Positions 54,894 through 63,267 of a stretch of 64,000 bases of DNA are shown piece by piece; position 1 is the stretch's first letter; each line of letters starts with the position of its first letter. The stretch spans positions 992,001 through 1,056,000 of the forward strand of contig NZ_CP118574.1 in the NCBI RefSeq assembly GCF_028898845.1. The letters run 5' to 3'. Origin of the DNA: Streptomyces sp. WZ-12 (GTDB taxonomy: Bacteria; Actinomycetota; Actinomycetes; Streptomycetales; Streptomycetaceae). The notes under the pieces were generated by a model, which made no database searches, was not told the origin of the DNA, and worked only from the letters and a program-made list of their open reading frames with translations. The position numbers were made by a program, and so were the translations under genes.

Positions 54894-56369
54894 ATGGACG
54901 ATCTCGCGTCGTTAACGGCGGTGCAGCTCAGTCAGGTGATCCGCAGTCGGGCCGTCTCGCCGGTGGAGGCGGTGCAGGACAGCCTGGCGCGCATCGAGCG
55001 GCTCAACCCCGCGGTGAACGCGTTCGTCACGGTCTGTGCGGACGAGGCGTTGGACGCGGCCAAGAAGGCCGAGCGGGCGGTGATGTCGGGGGCCGAGCTG
55101 GGCCCGCTGCACGGGGTGCCGATCGGCGTGAAGGACCTCGACCCGGCGGTGGGGGTGCGGACCACCCGCGGCTCGTTGGTGTTCGCCCACGACATCGCGC
55201 AGGAGACCATCAGTTGCGTCCAACGGCTCGTGGACGCCGGGGCGATCGTGGTGGGCAAGACCAACACCCCGGAGTTCGGGTTCAAGGCCACCACGGACAA
55301 CGCACTGCTCGGGCCGACCGCCACGCCGTTCAACCTGGCGATGAACGCCGGCGGTTCGTCCGGCGGGAGCGCGGCGGCGGTCGCCACCGGCATGGTGCCG
55401 CTGGCTCAGGGTTCGGACGCCGGCGGTTCGCTGCGGGTGCCCGGCTCCTTCTGCGGCGTCTTCACGATGATGACGACGTTCGGCCGGGTCGCGGTGCCAG
55501 CCCGGCCCAACGCCTTCCGGCGGCTGAACCCGATGGTCTGTTACGCGCCGCTCGCCCGGACCGTGGGCGATGCGGTCCTGGGGTTGGACCTGATGTCCGG
55601 GCCGCACCCGCGGGACCCCTATTCCTTCCCGGTGAGCGACGCGTTGGCCGATGCGATGACGCCGTCGTTGGCCGGCATGCGGGTCGCCTACTCGCCCGAC
55701 CTCGGCGGCTATCCGGTGGAGGGCGAGGTCGAGTCCGTCGTGCGGGCCGCGCTGCCGGCGCTCAAGGAGGCCGGTGCGGAGGTGGTGGAGGTGAACTTCA
55801 CGCTGCCGCTGCCGCACGCCGAGCTCACCACGATGTGGCGCCGGTACCTGTCGCTGTGCCACGCGGAGTCCGCGGAGGTCAGCCGTCGCCAGGGCATCGA
55901 TCTGCTGGGCGAGCAGGGCCGGGTGGTCGACCCCGCGTACCTGGACAGCGTGCGGACCGGCGCGGCCCTGAGCGCGGTGGACTTCCGCCTCGGTGACCTG
56001 GTGCGGACGCAGGTGCTGGACGCCTTCGAGGACCTCTTCGACGGCTTCGACCTCGTCGTCAGCCCGGTGAACTGCATAGCCGGGATTCCCAACGACGCCA
56101 ACCGCACCACCGTCGGGCCCGATCGGGTCGACGGGCAGGAGGTCGACCGGTTCGTCGGGTGGTCGATGACCAGCCCGTTCAACCTGATCGGCAGCCCCGC
56201 GGCCACCGTGCCGGTCGGCCGGGCGGCCAACGGCGTGCCCATCGGCATGCAGCTCGCGGCGCGCCGGCACAACGACGCGGCCGTGGTGCGCGGTGCGACC
56301 GCCTGTCAGAAGCACCTGCCCTGGCGGCACCTCTACCAGAACCTCGATCCGGCGCTCGATGCGCGCTGA
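54894..56369 (+). CDS. Amidase signature family hydrolase (TTA codon 7)
   Basis: Predicted 491-residue amidase. The triad is visible as Lys80 (IGVKDL), the GGSSGG loop (153-158) and Ser179 (GSDAGGS). Codon 7 is TTA, implying bldA control, unusual for a housekeeping amidase and typical for specialised metabolism. AAGGAGG precedes ATG 54894. It follows the ATP-grasp gene and probably shares its transcript. It might trim an amide or guanidino-derived group of a pathway intermediate. Confidence 0.9.
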   Translation: MDDLASLTAVQLSQVIRSRAVSPVEAVQDSLARIERLNPAVNAFVTVCADEALDAAKKAERAVMSGAELGPLHGVPIGVKDLDPAVGVRTTRGSLVFAHDIAQETISCVQRLVDAGAIVVGKTNTPEFGFKATTDNALLGPTATPFNLAMNAGGSSGGSAAAVATGMVPLAQGSDAGGSLRVPGSFCGVFTMMTTFGRVAVPARPNAFRRLNPMVCYAPLARTVGDAVLGLDLMSGPHPRDPYSFPVSDALADAMTPSLAGMRVAYSPDLGGYPVEGEVESVVRAALPALKEAGAEVVEVNFTLPLPHAELTTMWRRYLSLCHAESAEVSRRQGIDLLGEQGRVVDPAYLDSVRTGAALSAVDFRLGDLVRTQVLDAFEDLFDGFDLVVSPVNCIAGIPNDANRTTVGPDRVDGQEVDRFVGWSMTSPFNLIGSPAATVPVGRAANGVPIGMQLAARRHNDAAVVRGATACQKHLPWRHLYQNLDPALDAR

Positions 56370-56412
56370 GTCCGACCGCCGCTTGAGGGGGCGCACCCCG
56401 CGCCCCCGCACA

Positions 56413-56483
56413 GCGGAGCGCTCCGCACCGCACGCTCTGGTACAGAACATGACGTACCGGACACGACAGACAGAGCGCTCCGC
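56413..56483. promoter_or_regulatory. Palindromes and direct repeats before the HAD gene
   Basis: A 14-base palindrome GCGGAGCGCTCCGC (56413-56426), an inverted repeat GGTAC-N10-GTACC (56439-56458) and a second copy of GAGCGCTCCGC (56473-56483; the first copy is 56416-56426) fill the 184-base gap between amidase and HAD genes. Likely a promoter with operator sites. Confidence 0.4.
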
Positions 56484-56553
56484 GCGCCATGCCCCACACC
56501 TCACACGCAACACCCCGCACAGCACGCACCCACACGAGCAAGGACCACTCCCG

Positions 56554-57228
56554 ATGCGTGACATCACCGTTCGCACCGAGCCCTTCCGCGCCGCCCTCTT
56601 CGACCTCGACGGCACGTTGATCGCCACCGAACACCGCAGCCGGGCCGCCTGGACCCGGCTGTTCCGGACCCACGGACTGGCGGTGGACGACGCGCTGTTG
56701 GCCACCTTCGTCGGGCGGCGCGGCCAGGAGGCGCTGGCCGACCATGTGCACCGCTTCCCCGGCCGCACCGTCGAGGAGCTCTTCGACGAGGCGGTCGGCT
56801 ACCTCAACGGCCCCGACATTCCGCCGCCTTACCCGGTGCCGGGCGCCGAGGTGCTGGTGAAGAAGCTGCACGCCGACGGGGTGCCGATGGCGGTGGTCAC
56901 CTCCGGTCTGCGCGAGCACGCCGGGGCGCTGCTGGCCCACGTCGGCGGGGCGGACCTGTTCACCACGATGGTCACGGCCGAGGACGTGCAACGGGGCAAG
57001 CCGGACCCCGAGGGCTTCCTGGCCGGGTGCGCGGCGCTGGGGGTGGCCCCGGAACAGGCGGTGGCGTTCGAGGACGCGCCGGCCGGGATCGCCGCGGCCA
57101 AGGCGGCGGGGTTGGCGTGCGTGGCCCTGACCACGACCCATGCGGCCCAGGAGTTGGCGGCGGCGGACCTGATCGCGGCCGACCTCTCGGGGATCGGCTG
57201 GCCGCCGTTGCCCACGACCGCCGTCTGA
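56554..57228 (+). CDS. HAD-superfamily phosphatase (beta-phosphoglucomutase-like)
   Basis: Predicted 224-residue haloacid-dehalogenase-fold phosphatase. Motif I is FDLDGTLI, motif II VVTSG, and motifs III and IV are GKPDPEGF and AFEDAPAGIAAAKAAG. The cap of the C1 type fits sugar-phosphate phosphatases. Since streptozotocin contains an aminosugar, a sugar-phosphate substrate would suit the region, but this is speculation. The exporter gene follows after 25 bases. Confidence 0.9.
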   Translation: MRDITVRTEPFRAALFDLDGTLIATEHRSRAAWTRLFRTHGLAVDDALLATFVGRRGQEALADHVHRFPGRTVEELFDEAVGYLNGPDIPPPYPVPGAEVLVKKLHADGVPMAVVTSGLREHAGALLAHVGGADLFTTMVTAEDVQRGKPDPEGFLAGCAALGVAPEQAVAFEDAPAGIAAAKAAGLACVALTTTHAAQELAAADLIAADLSGIGWPPLPTTAV

Positions 57229-57253
57229 CCACTCCTCGCGAACGGACCCCGCC

Positions 57254-58762
57254 ATGCACCCCCACCCCCGCGAACCGGGCAGCGCCTCCGGTCCCGAGCG
57301 GCCCACCGCCCCGCCGTCCGCCGTCGAGGAGGGCGGGGCCACGGTCGGGGTCGGGCACCGCTGGCGGCTGCTCGCGGTGCTGTTGGCCGCCCAGTTCATG
57401 GCCAACGTGGACACCGCGATCGCCAACATCGCCGCGCCCGCCATCCGGCACGACCTGGGCGCCTCCGGCGGTGAAACGGGACTGGTGATCTCCGGCTATG
57501 TGGCGGCCTACGCCGTGCTGTTGGTCGCGGGCGCCCGGCTGGGCGCCAGTCACGGCCACCGCCGGGTCTTCCTGATCGGCATGGCGGTCTTCACCGCCGC
57601 CTCCCTGGCCTGTGCGCTGGCGCCGGTCCCGTCCGTGCTGATCGCGGCCCGGATCCTCCAGGGCGCGGGGGCGGCGCTGATGGTGCCGCAGGTGTTGAGC
57701 GGCATCCAACTCCACTTCAGCGGCCGGGAACGGCTCAAGGCTCTGGGGTACTACGCGATCGCCCTGTCCGGCGGGGCCGTGGCGGGCCAGGCACTGGGGG
57801 GCGTGCTGATCGCGGCGGACCTGTTCGGCACCAGTTGGCGCCCGATCTTCCTGATCAACGTCCCGGTCGGACTGCTGCTGATGTGGGCGGGCCGGCGGAC
57901 CATGCCCGCGGACCGGGAGCCCGAGGACGTCCAACAGGTGGACGTGCGGGGGATGTTGCTGCTGTCGGCCGCCGTCCTGCTGGTGATCGTGCCGCTGCTG
58001 TTGGGCACCGACGCCGGCTGGCCGGCCTGGACCTGGGTCAGCCTGGCGTCGAGCGTGCCGGTGGCGGGGGCGTTCGTGCGCAGCCAGCGCCGGCGCGCGG
58101 CCCGTGGCGGTCGGCCGCTGATCGCCCAGGAGGTGGTGCGCACGCCCGCCATCCGCTGGCTGTTGGCGGCCCACGGCATCACCACGTTGACGTACTTCGC
58201 GCTGCTCTTCGTCCTGGCGATCTACCTCCAGGAAGGGCTGGGCCGGGGGCCTGCCTACGCGGGGTTGGCAATGGTCTCCTGGGTGGCCGCGTTCGGCGTC
58301 GCCGGCCCGTTGTTGGCGCGGGCGCCCGAGCGGCGCCGGGCGGCGATGCCCCCGCTGGGCTGTCTGATCCTCGCCTCGGGCTACGCCGCGGTGTGGCTCT
58401 ACCTGGCCACGGGGCACCGCACCGGACCGCTGCTCTTCGTCCTGCTGGGCATCGGCGGTCTCGGCCTGGGCCTCAGCTCCAACTCCCTGATAGGGCAGAT
58501 GACGTTCACGCTGCCGGACCGCTACGCCGCCGACCTGTCCGGGGTCATCAGCACCAACGCGCAACTGTGCGGCGCCCTGGGCGTCGCGGCGCTCGGCGGC
58601 GGCTACCTGTTCCTGGCCGGCGATGGGACGGCAGCGCCGTCGGCCCTGGCGCTGCAGGCGGTGTTGGGGACTTCGGTGGCGCTGTCGGTGTTCGCCGCGG
58701 TGGCGGCCACCCTGGCGCGGCGGACCAGGGCAACCGATGACGGGGCTCCGGTGTTCCAGTAG
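57254..58762 (+). CDS. MFS drug exporter, fourteen-helix (EmrB/QacA) type
   Basis: Predicted 502-residue proton antiporter. The first helix ends in NVDTAIANIAAPAI (motif D1), the loop GARLGASHGHRRVFLIG is motif A and the GAGAALMVPQVLS region matches motif C-type sequence of the DHA2 family. Such exporters often provide self-resistance in biosynthetic clusters. It sits between the HAD gene and the sigma factor gene, with only two bases to the latter. Confidence 0.9.
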   Translation: MHPHPREPGSASGPERPTAPPSAVEEGGATVGVGHRWRLLAVLLAAQFMANVDTAIANIAAPAIRHDLGASGGETGLVISGYVAAYAVLLVAGARLGASHGHRRVFLIGMAVFTAASLACALAPVPSVLIAARILQGAGAALMVPQVLSGIQLHFSGRERLKALGYYAIALSGGAVAGQALGGVLIAADLFGTSWRPIFLINVPVGLLLMWAGRRTMPADREPEDVQQVDVRGMLLLSAAVLLVIVPLLLGTDAGWPAWTWVSLASSVPVAGAFVRSQRRRAARGGRPLIAQEVVRTPAIRWLLAAHGITTLTYFALLFVLAIYLQEGLGRGPAYAGLAMVSWVAAFGVAGPLLARAPERRRAAMPPLGCLILASGYAAVWLYLATGHRTGPLLFVLLGIGGLGLGLSSNSLIGQMTFTLPDRYAADLSGVISTNAQLCGALGVAALGGGYLFLAGDGTAAPSALALQAVLGTSVALSVFAAVAATLARRTRATDDGAPVFQ

Positions 58763-58764
58763 CG

Positions 58765-59352
58765 ATGGACGGAGTGGAGAGGTCGCTCCCCGAGCGTCTC
58801 GCAGCGGACCTGGACCAGGGCTTCGCCGGCCTGGTCCAGGTCCATGCCGCCGCGCTGCGCATCTACCTGCTCCGGCTGACCGGTCTGCCCGCAGAGGCGG
58901 AGGACCTGACCCAAGACACCTTCCTGCGCGCCTACGTCGCGCTCCAGGGGTACTCGACGGCGCGCCGCCGGGCCCTGCGCCCGCGGCCCTGGCTGATGAG
59001 CATCGCCACCAACGTGTGGCGCAACGACGTGCGCGCCAAGAGCCGGCGCCCGGTGTCCGTCGGGCGGGTGGAGGACACCGGCGACGCCTGGCCGGACGAG
59101 CGGCCCGGGCCGGACGAGTGCGCGCTGACCGCGGCCGACCGCCGGGTGCTGATCGACGCCCTCACCGCGCTGCCGGAGCAGTACCGCGTGGTCGTCGTGC
59201 TGCGGCACGTGGTGGGTATGAGTTACGCGGAGATCGCCGAGGTGCAGCGCTGCCCCGTCGGCACGGTCAAGGCCCAGGTTTCCCGGGGGCTTTGCCACCT
59301 CCGCGGCCTGCTGGCGGAGGAGGGTCGACTGGTGAAGGAGGTGGCGATGTGA
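58765..59352 (+). CDS. ECF-type RNA polymerase sigma factor
   Basis: Predicted 195-residue sigma-70 family factor. Region 2 (AEDLTQDTFLRAYVAL with the following RPWLMSIATN) and region 4 (ALPEQYRVVVVLRHVVGMSYAEIAEV, cited in part; CPVGTVKAQVSRGL) are present. No anti-sigma gene follows; instead the start of the DNA-repair gene overlaps its stop (ATGTGA), so the sigma factor may drive an alkylation response. Immediately downstream of the exporter gene. Confidence 0.9.
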   Translation: MDGVERSLPERLAADLDQGFAGLVQVHAAALRIYLLRLTGLPAEAEDLTQDTFLRAYVALQGYSTARRRALRPRPWLMSIATNVWRNDVRAKSRRPVSVGRVEDTGDAWPDERPGPDECALTAADRRVLIDALTALPEQYRVVVVLRHVVGMSYAEIAEVQRCPVGTVKAQVSRGLCHLRGLLAEEGRLVKEVAM

Positions 59353-60176
59353 GCGAGGAGTACGACCGGCCCATGGGGGGCGGCGAGGCGTCCCTGGCCC
59401 GCGCCCTCGCCGCCGTCGCGGGGCCCACCCCGGCCGAGCGGCCCGCCGCGGACCTCGCCCTCGGCATACTGCGGCACATCGGGCTGCCGCACGGCGCCTA
59501 CGACACCTACGCCGTGCTGGACGGCCCGGCCGGCGGACTGTATGTGGCCCGGCGCGCGGACGCGTTGACGCGCGCGGTGCTCCGGGCCGTGGCGCCCACG
59601 TCCGAGGAGTTCGAGGCGCACTACCTGGCCGCCACGGGGCGTACCGCGGTGCGGACGACGGCGCCGCCGCCGGGCGTGCGGACGGCGCTGCGCACCGGTC
59701 AGGCGAGGCGGCTGCGCCTGGACCTGTCGGCCCTCCGGGCGGCGGAGCGGTCCGCGCTGACCGCGGTGCGCAGCATCCCGCGCGGCCAGATGCGCCCGGT
59801 CTCCTGGATCGCGCGGGAGGCCGAACTCACCGACCCCGCCGTGGTGCTGACCGCCGTCCTCACGAACCCGCTGCACCTGCTCGTGCCCTGTCACCGGGTC
59901 GCCTACGACAACGGCCTGCCCTGCGACGCCGCCTACGGCCCGGAGACGGGCGATGCGCTGCGGGCCGCCGAGGGGCTCCAACGGGGCCTGCTGCACGGCC
60001 TGGCGAGTCGGCACACGCGGTATCTGGGCAGCGGCACCACCCGGATCTACTGCCATCCGACGTGCGCGCACGCGCGCCGGATCACCCCGCCGCACCAAGT
60101 TCCGTTCAGCTCCGCCGGCTCCGCCCGTCGGGCCGGTTACCGGCCGTGCAAGAGCTGCCGGCCGGCCGCCGCATGA
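59349..60176 (+). CDS. O6-alkylguanine-DNA alkyltransferase with C-terminal Ada zinc domain
   Basis: Predicted 275-residue DNA-repair protein. The methyl-acceptor motif is LVPCHRVAYDNG with Cys181. After it comes an Ada-type zinc domain: Cys235 and Cys239 (IYCHPTC) and Cys267 and Cys270 (PCKSC), with the same spacing as the four Cys of E. coli Ada, where the first is the phosphotriester acceptor. In Ada the zinc domain is N-terminal; here the order is reversed and there is no AraC domain. GTG 59349 overlaps the sigma-factor stop. Confidence 0.88.
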   Translation: MSEEYDRPMGGGEASLARALAAVAGPTPAERPAADLALGILRHIGLPHGAYDTYAVLDGPAGGLYVARRADALTRAVLRAVAPTSEEFEAHYLAATGRTAVRTTAPPPGVRTALRTGQARRLRLDLSALRAAERSALTAVRSIPRGQMRPVSWIAREAELTDPAVVLTAVLTNPLHLLVPCHRVAYDNGLPCDAAYGPETGDALRAAEGLQRGLLHGLASRHTRYLGSGTTRIYCHPTCAHARRITPPHQVPFSSAGSARRAGYRPCKSCRPAAA

Positions 60177-60220
60177 GGCGGGCCGGTGCGCCCCGTCCGT
60201 CGTGAGAGGAAAGTGACCGC

Positions 60221-60823
60221 TTGACCGCCAAGAACCTGCCACCGGTCGACTCGGTGGCCCTGGCAGTCCACCGGACCGCCTTCGGCCCGCTGGCCCTCGG
60301 GGCTTCCGAGGAGGCCCTGTTGTACTGCGTGCCCGCTCCCTTGGAGGACGCGCGTGCGCGGATCGGCCGGGCCGCCCGGAGGTGCGTCGAGGAGCCCGGG
60401 CTGTTCTCGGCCGCACAGGCCCGGCTGCTCGCCCAGGCGCGGGCCGAGATCGACAGCTATCTGCGGCGCGAGCGGTCGTTCTTCACCGTGCGGCTCGATC
60501 TGCGGCTGGCGACGCCCTTCTGCAAGGAAGTGGTGCTGTCCTTGGAGGAGTTGGTGCCGTACGGGCGCACGACGACGTACGCGGCCCTGGCGCGGGATCT
60601 GCAACGGCCGACGGCGGCCCGGGCGGTCGGCACGGCGTTGGGGGCCAATCCGCTCTGCCTGATCCTGCCGTGCCACCGGGTCAACGGCAGCCGGGGACTG
60701 ACCGGTTACGCGGGCGGCCTGACCGTCAAGCGGTTCCTGCTGGACCTGGAGAACTCCGTGTCGGCCACCCCGGAGGAGCTGCTGCTCACCCCTGCCACAC
60801 CAGGCGGACGGCCAGCGCGATGA
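60221..60823 (+). CDS. ogt: Methylated-DNA--protein-cysteine S-methyltransferase
   Basis: Predicted 200-residue suicide repair protein that removes alkyl groups from O6 of guanine. The active-site motif ILPCHRVNGSRGLTGYAGG holds acceptor Cys151, and the helix-turn-helix VPYGRTTTYAALARDLQRPTAARAVG with the Arg finger is intact. TTG 60221 is the likely start (GAGAGGA upstream); later GTG codons are possible. Its end overlaps the convergent LysE gene by 38 bases. Second alkyltransferase in tandem, which fits defence against a methylating agent. Confidence 0.93.
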   Translation: MTAKNLPPVDSVALAVHRTAFGPLALGASEEALLYCVPAPLEDARARIGRAARRCVEEPGLFSAAQARLLAQARAEIDSYLRRERSFFTVRLDLRLATPFCKEVVLSLEELVPYGRTTTYAALARDLQRPTAARAVGTALGANPLCLILPCHRVNGSRGLTGYAGGLTVKRFLLDLENSVSATPEELLLTPATPGGRPAR

Positions 60824-61454
60824 ACACCGCGCCGGCCAGGGCCTCCACCGCGCGCCCCACCCCCCGGCGGGCGGAGCGCGCGGGGCCGCGCCCGGCCAGC
60901 CAGCCGTGCAGGCGGTAGGCGACGGTGATGAGGAGGCAGAGCCACAGCGCGGCGAGTCCGAGGTAGACGGCGGCCAGGACGACGATGCCGGGGCCGGGTG
61001 CGCCCCCGGTGGGGAGGAACTGCGGGAGGTAGGCCAGGAAGAACAGGCCGACCTTGGGGTTGCTGCCGGTGGACAGCAGGCCGAGGCCGACGCACCGCCA
61101 GGCCGAGCGGGGCGGGTCCGTGCGGAACGGGCCGGGCGGGCCGGCGTCGTCCGGTGTCCGCGGCCGGCGGGCCGCCGCGCACAGCGCCCTGATCCCGAGC
61201 AGCGCCAGGAAGGCCGCCCCGGCCCAGACCAGCGCCGTGAAGACGGCGGGCACGGTGCGCAGCAGCAGCGAGACGCCGGTCAGCGCCGCCGCCGCGTGGC
61301 AGGCGCCGGCGGCGATCATGCCCACCGCGGCGGCCGCGGCCGGCCGCCACGACCCGGTCCGGAACACTAACTGCGCGGCCAGCGCGGCGTCCGGGCCGGG
61401 TGTGGCGATCACCGCCAGGGACGTGGCAAGGAACAGGCCGCTGATCATCGCCAA
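60786..61454 (-). CDS. LysE-family amino acid/metabolite exporter
   Basis: Predicted 222-residue membrane protein with about six helices. The start MISGLFLATSLAVIATPGPDA is the canonical LysE/RhtB opening, with the PGP motif. Last gene of the minus-strand SznE-SznF-Rieske set, 15 bases after the Rieske gene. Likely exports an amino-acid-like intermediate or product. ATG 61454 or 61448. Confidence 0.88.
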   Translation of the reverse strand: MAMISGLFLATSLAVIATPGPDAALAAQLVFRTGSWRPAAAAAVGMIAAGACHAAAALTGVSLLLRTVPAVFTALVWAGAAFLALLGIRALCAAARRPRTPDDAGPPGPFRTDPPRSAWRCVGLGLLSTGSNPKVGLFFLAYLPQFLPTGGAPGPGIVVLAAVYLGLAALWLCLLITVAYRLHGWLAGRGPARSARRGVGRAVEALAGAVFIALAVRLVWQG

Positions 61455-61469
61455 CCCCGCCGGCCGTGG

Positions 61470-61799
61470 TCAGGCGGACAGGTCCGCGGAGAGCGGCCGG
61501 TACTCCGTGCGCGGCTCCCGCGCCGCCGCGCCGTCCGGGTCCGTCAGGACCGCGGTGACCCGGTCGCCGCTGCGGACCGCCGGGACCTGGCGGCGCAGCC
61601 GGGTCAGCGAACTGCCGCCCCCGTGCCAAGGGCACACCAGCCGCTTGCCGTTGGGGGCGAGGCGGCCGAGGTGCAGGGGCCCGCCGCGGTGCGGGCACTG
61701 CGCGGGCATCACGAACCCCCCGTCGGGCGTCCGCGCGTACACGTAGGGCACGCCGGCCACGACGACGCAGTTGCCGCGGCCCGCCGTCGAGAACGTCAC
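61470..61799 (-). CDS. Rieske [2Fe-2S] ferredoxin-like protein
   Basis: Predicted 109-residue Rieske protein. Cluster ligands are Cys-His in QCPHRGGPLHLG and Cys-His in VCPWHGG. GTG 61799 overlaps the SznF-like stop (TAGTG); an in-frame GTG at 61808 is the alternative. Small Rieske ferredoxins feed electrons to oxygenases, so it may reduce the SznF diiron site. This is inference from the tight coupling. Confidence 0.87.
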   Translation of the reverse strand: MTFSTAGRGNCVVVAGVPYVYARTPDGGFVMPAQCPHRGGPLHLGRLAPNGKRLVCPWHGGGSSLTRLRRQVPAVRSGDRVTAVLTDPDGAAAREPRTEYRPLSADLSA

Positions 61800-63217
61800 T
61801 ACAGGCACGTGGTGTGGTCCCCAATCGAGTGGATCTGGTAGACGCACTCCTCGGATTCGATGATCGCGCCGTGCAGGCGGTTCTGCTCGATGACCGTGCC
61901 CTCCCCCGCGCGCAGGATCTGGTGGGAGTCGAAGCCGCTGACGAACTTCATCGTGCCGGAGACGATGTGGCACAGCTCATCGCCCTCGTGGCTGTGGGTG
62001 TTGGAGAGTTCGCCGTACGGCTCGACGATGTCGGCGACCGGTGCGGTGACCCGCCCGCTGGAGATCGCGTCCCAGACCGGGGCGTGCAGCTTCTTGTACT
62101 CCGGGCCCTTGTCCATCCAGCGGATCTGCGCGGCGAAGTCCTCGTCGGCGAGGTCCTGGACGACGCGGTACTCCTCGATGCCGCGGACGATCTCGGGGAT
62201 GATCTCCTCGCCGTGGGCCTCGATGAGCGGGAAGACCAGCTTCTCCAGCGCCATCCGGCCGTGGTGTTGGTCGATGTGCACGTGCTCGGTGAAGTACCGC
62301 ACGTCGGCCCGGCCGTCGAAGACGTCGGTGAGCAGGTCGGTCGCCCGGCGGCAGAAGTCCACCAGGGTGGCCTCGGTGTAGTACAGCGCTCCCACGTAGC
62401 GGAAGAACAGTTCGTGGTTCTTCCCGAGGTAGTGGAAGTAGTTGTTCATCATCAGGCTGCTGACGAGGTAGTACTGCCAGTAGTGGTGGACGTCCGACGC
62501 CAGTCCGGCGGACTCCAGGGTCCGTTCGAAGAGTTGGCTGTGCTTGGTGTCGTGCACGCCGTAGCCGTACTCATCGATGATGATCTTGAACCACTCCGAC
62601 TGCGGTGCCCCGTAGTGGCCGAGGACGTTGCGGATCATCGGCGACGCCTCGGACAGGAAGTCCGGCGCGAACTGGATCAGCCACATGCGGGCCGCCCGTT
62701 CGCGGTCGGACGAGTCCCGGATCGCCTGCTCCGACCGCGAGACCGGCCCGGCCGCCGTGGCGTCCAGGGACTCGACGTACTCCCGGAAGCTCTGAAGCGT
62801 CCACCTGCCGGAGACCTCGACCTCCTGGTCCAGGAACCCGAACGCGAACCGCTCCAGCGCGGGGCGTATCGCCTCCCCGAGCGCCCGGTTGGTGGGGCTG
62901 TAGAACTGGCGGAAGTCCTCCCACTGCCCCTTCAGGCCGCCCTTCGGCAGGAAGACCAAGTCGGCCTCGTAGACCGTGGTGAGCAGGCGCTGCGCGGCCA
63001 GGCTGCTGTACTCCAGGATGCGGTCGCGCCCCGGCACCCGGTCGAAATCGAGGTGCCGTAACACCTGTGGCCGCAATTGGCGTCGATAGGGGTTGTCGTC
63101 GTTCTCCCACTCCTCGTTGTCGAGGTAGAGAGGATTGCTCGCGTACCGCAGGATCGCGTTACGCAGTTCGTCACCATGCAGCTCGAACGGGGTGTACGGC
63201 GGGGGTGCGTAGCTCAT
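61799..63217 (-). CDS. sznF: SznF-like N-nitroso-forming metalloenzyme (HDO + cupin)
   Basis: Predicted 472-residue enzyme, one residue longer than SznF of streptozotocin synthesis. SznF hydroxylates N-methyl-L-arginine twice at a heme-oxygenase-like diiron site and then rearranges it at a C-terminal cupin iron to an N-nitrosourea. The iron ligands I remember for SznF all appear with an offset of one: Glu190, Glu216, His226, Glu282, His312, Asp316, His319, and cupin His408, His410 and His449. Codon 53 is TTA. It follows the SznE-like gene after 50 bases. Confidence 0.92.
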   Translation of the reverse strand: MSYAPPPYTPFELHGDELRNAILRYASNPLYLDNEEWENDDNPYRRQLRPQVLRHLDFDRVPGRDRILEYSSLAAQRLLTTVYEADLVFLPKGGLKGQWEDFRQFYSPTNRALGEAIRPALERFAFGFLDQEVEVSGRWTLQSFREYVESLDATAAGPVSRSEQAIRDSSDRERAARMWLIQFAPDFLSEASPMIRNVLGHYGAPQSEWFKIIIDEYGYGVHDTKHSQLFERTLESAGLASDVHHYWQYYLVSSLMMNNYFHYLGKNHELFFRYVGALYYTEATLVDFCRRATDLLTDVFDGRADVRYFTEHVHIDQHHGRMALEKLVFPLIEAHGEEIIPEIVRGIEEYRVVQDLADEDFAAQIRWMDKGPEYKKLHAPVWDAISSGRVTAPVADIVEPYGELSNTHSHEGDELCHIVSGTMKFVSGFDSHQILRAGEGTVIEQNRLHGAIIESEECVYQIHSIGDHTTCL

Positions 63218-63267
63218 GTACCTGGTGACCTTTCTGACGAGGTTTCGGGCCGGCTCTCGATGTCTTC

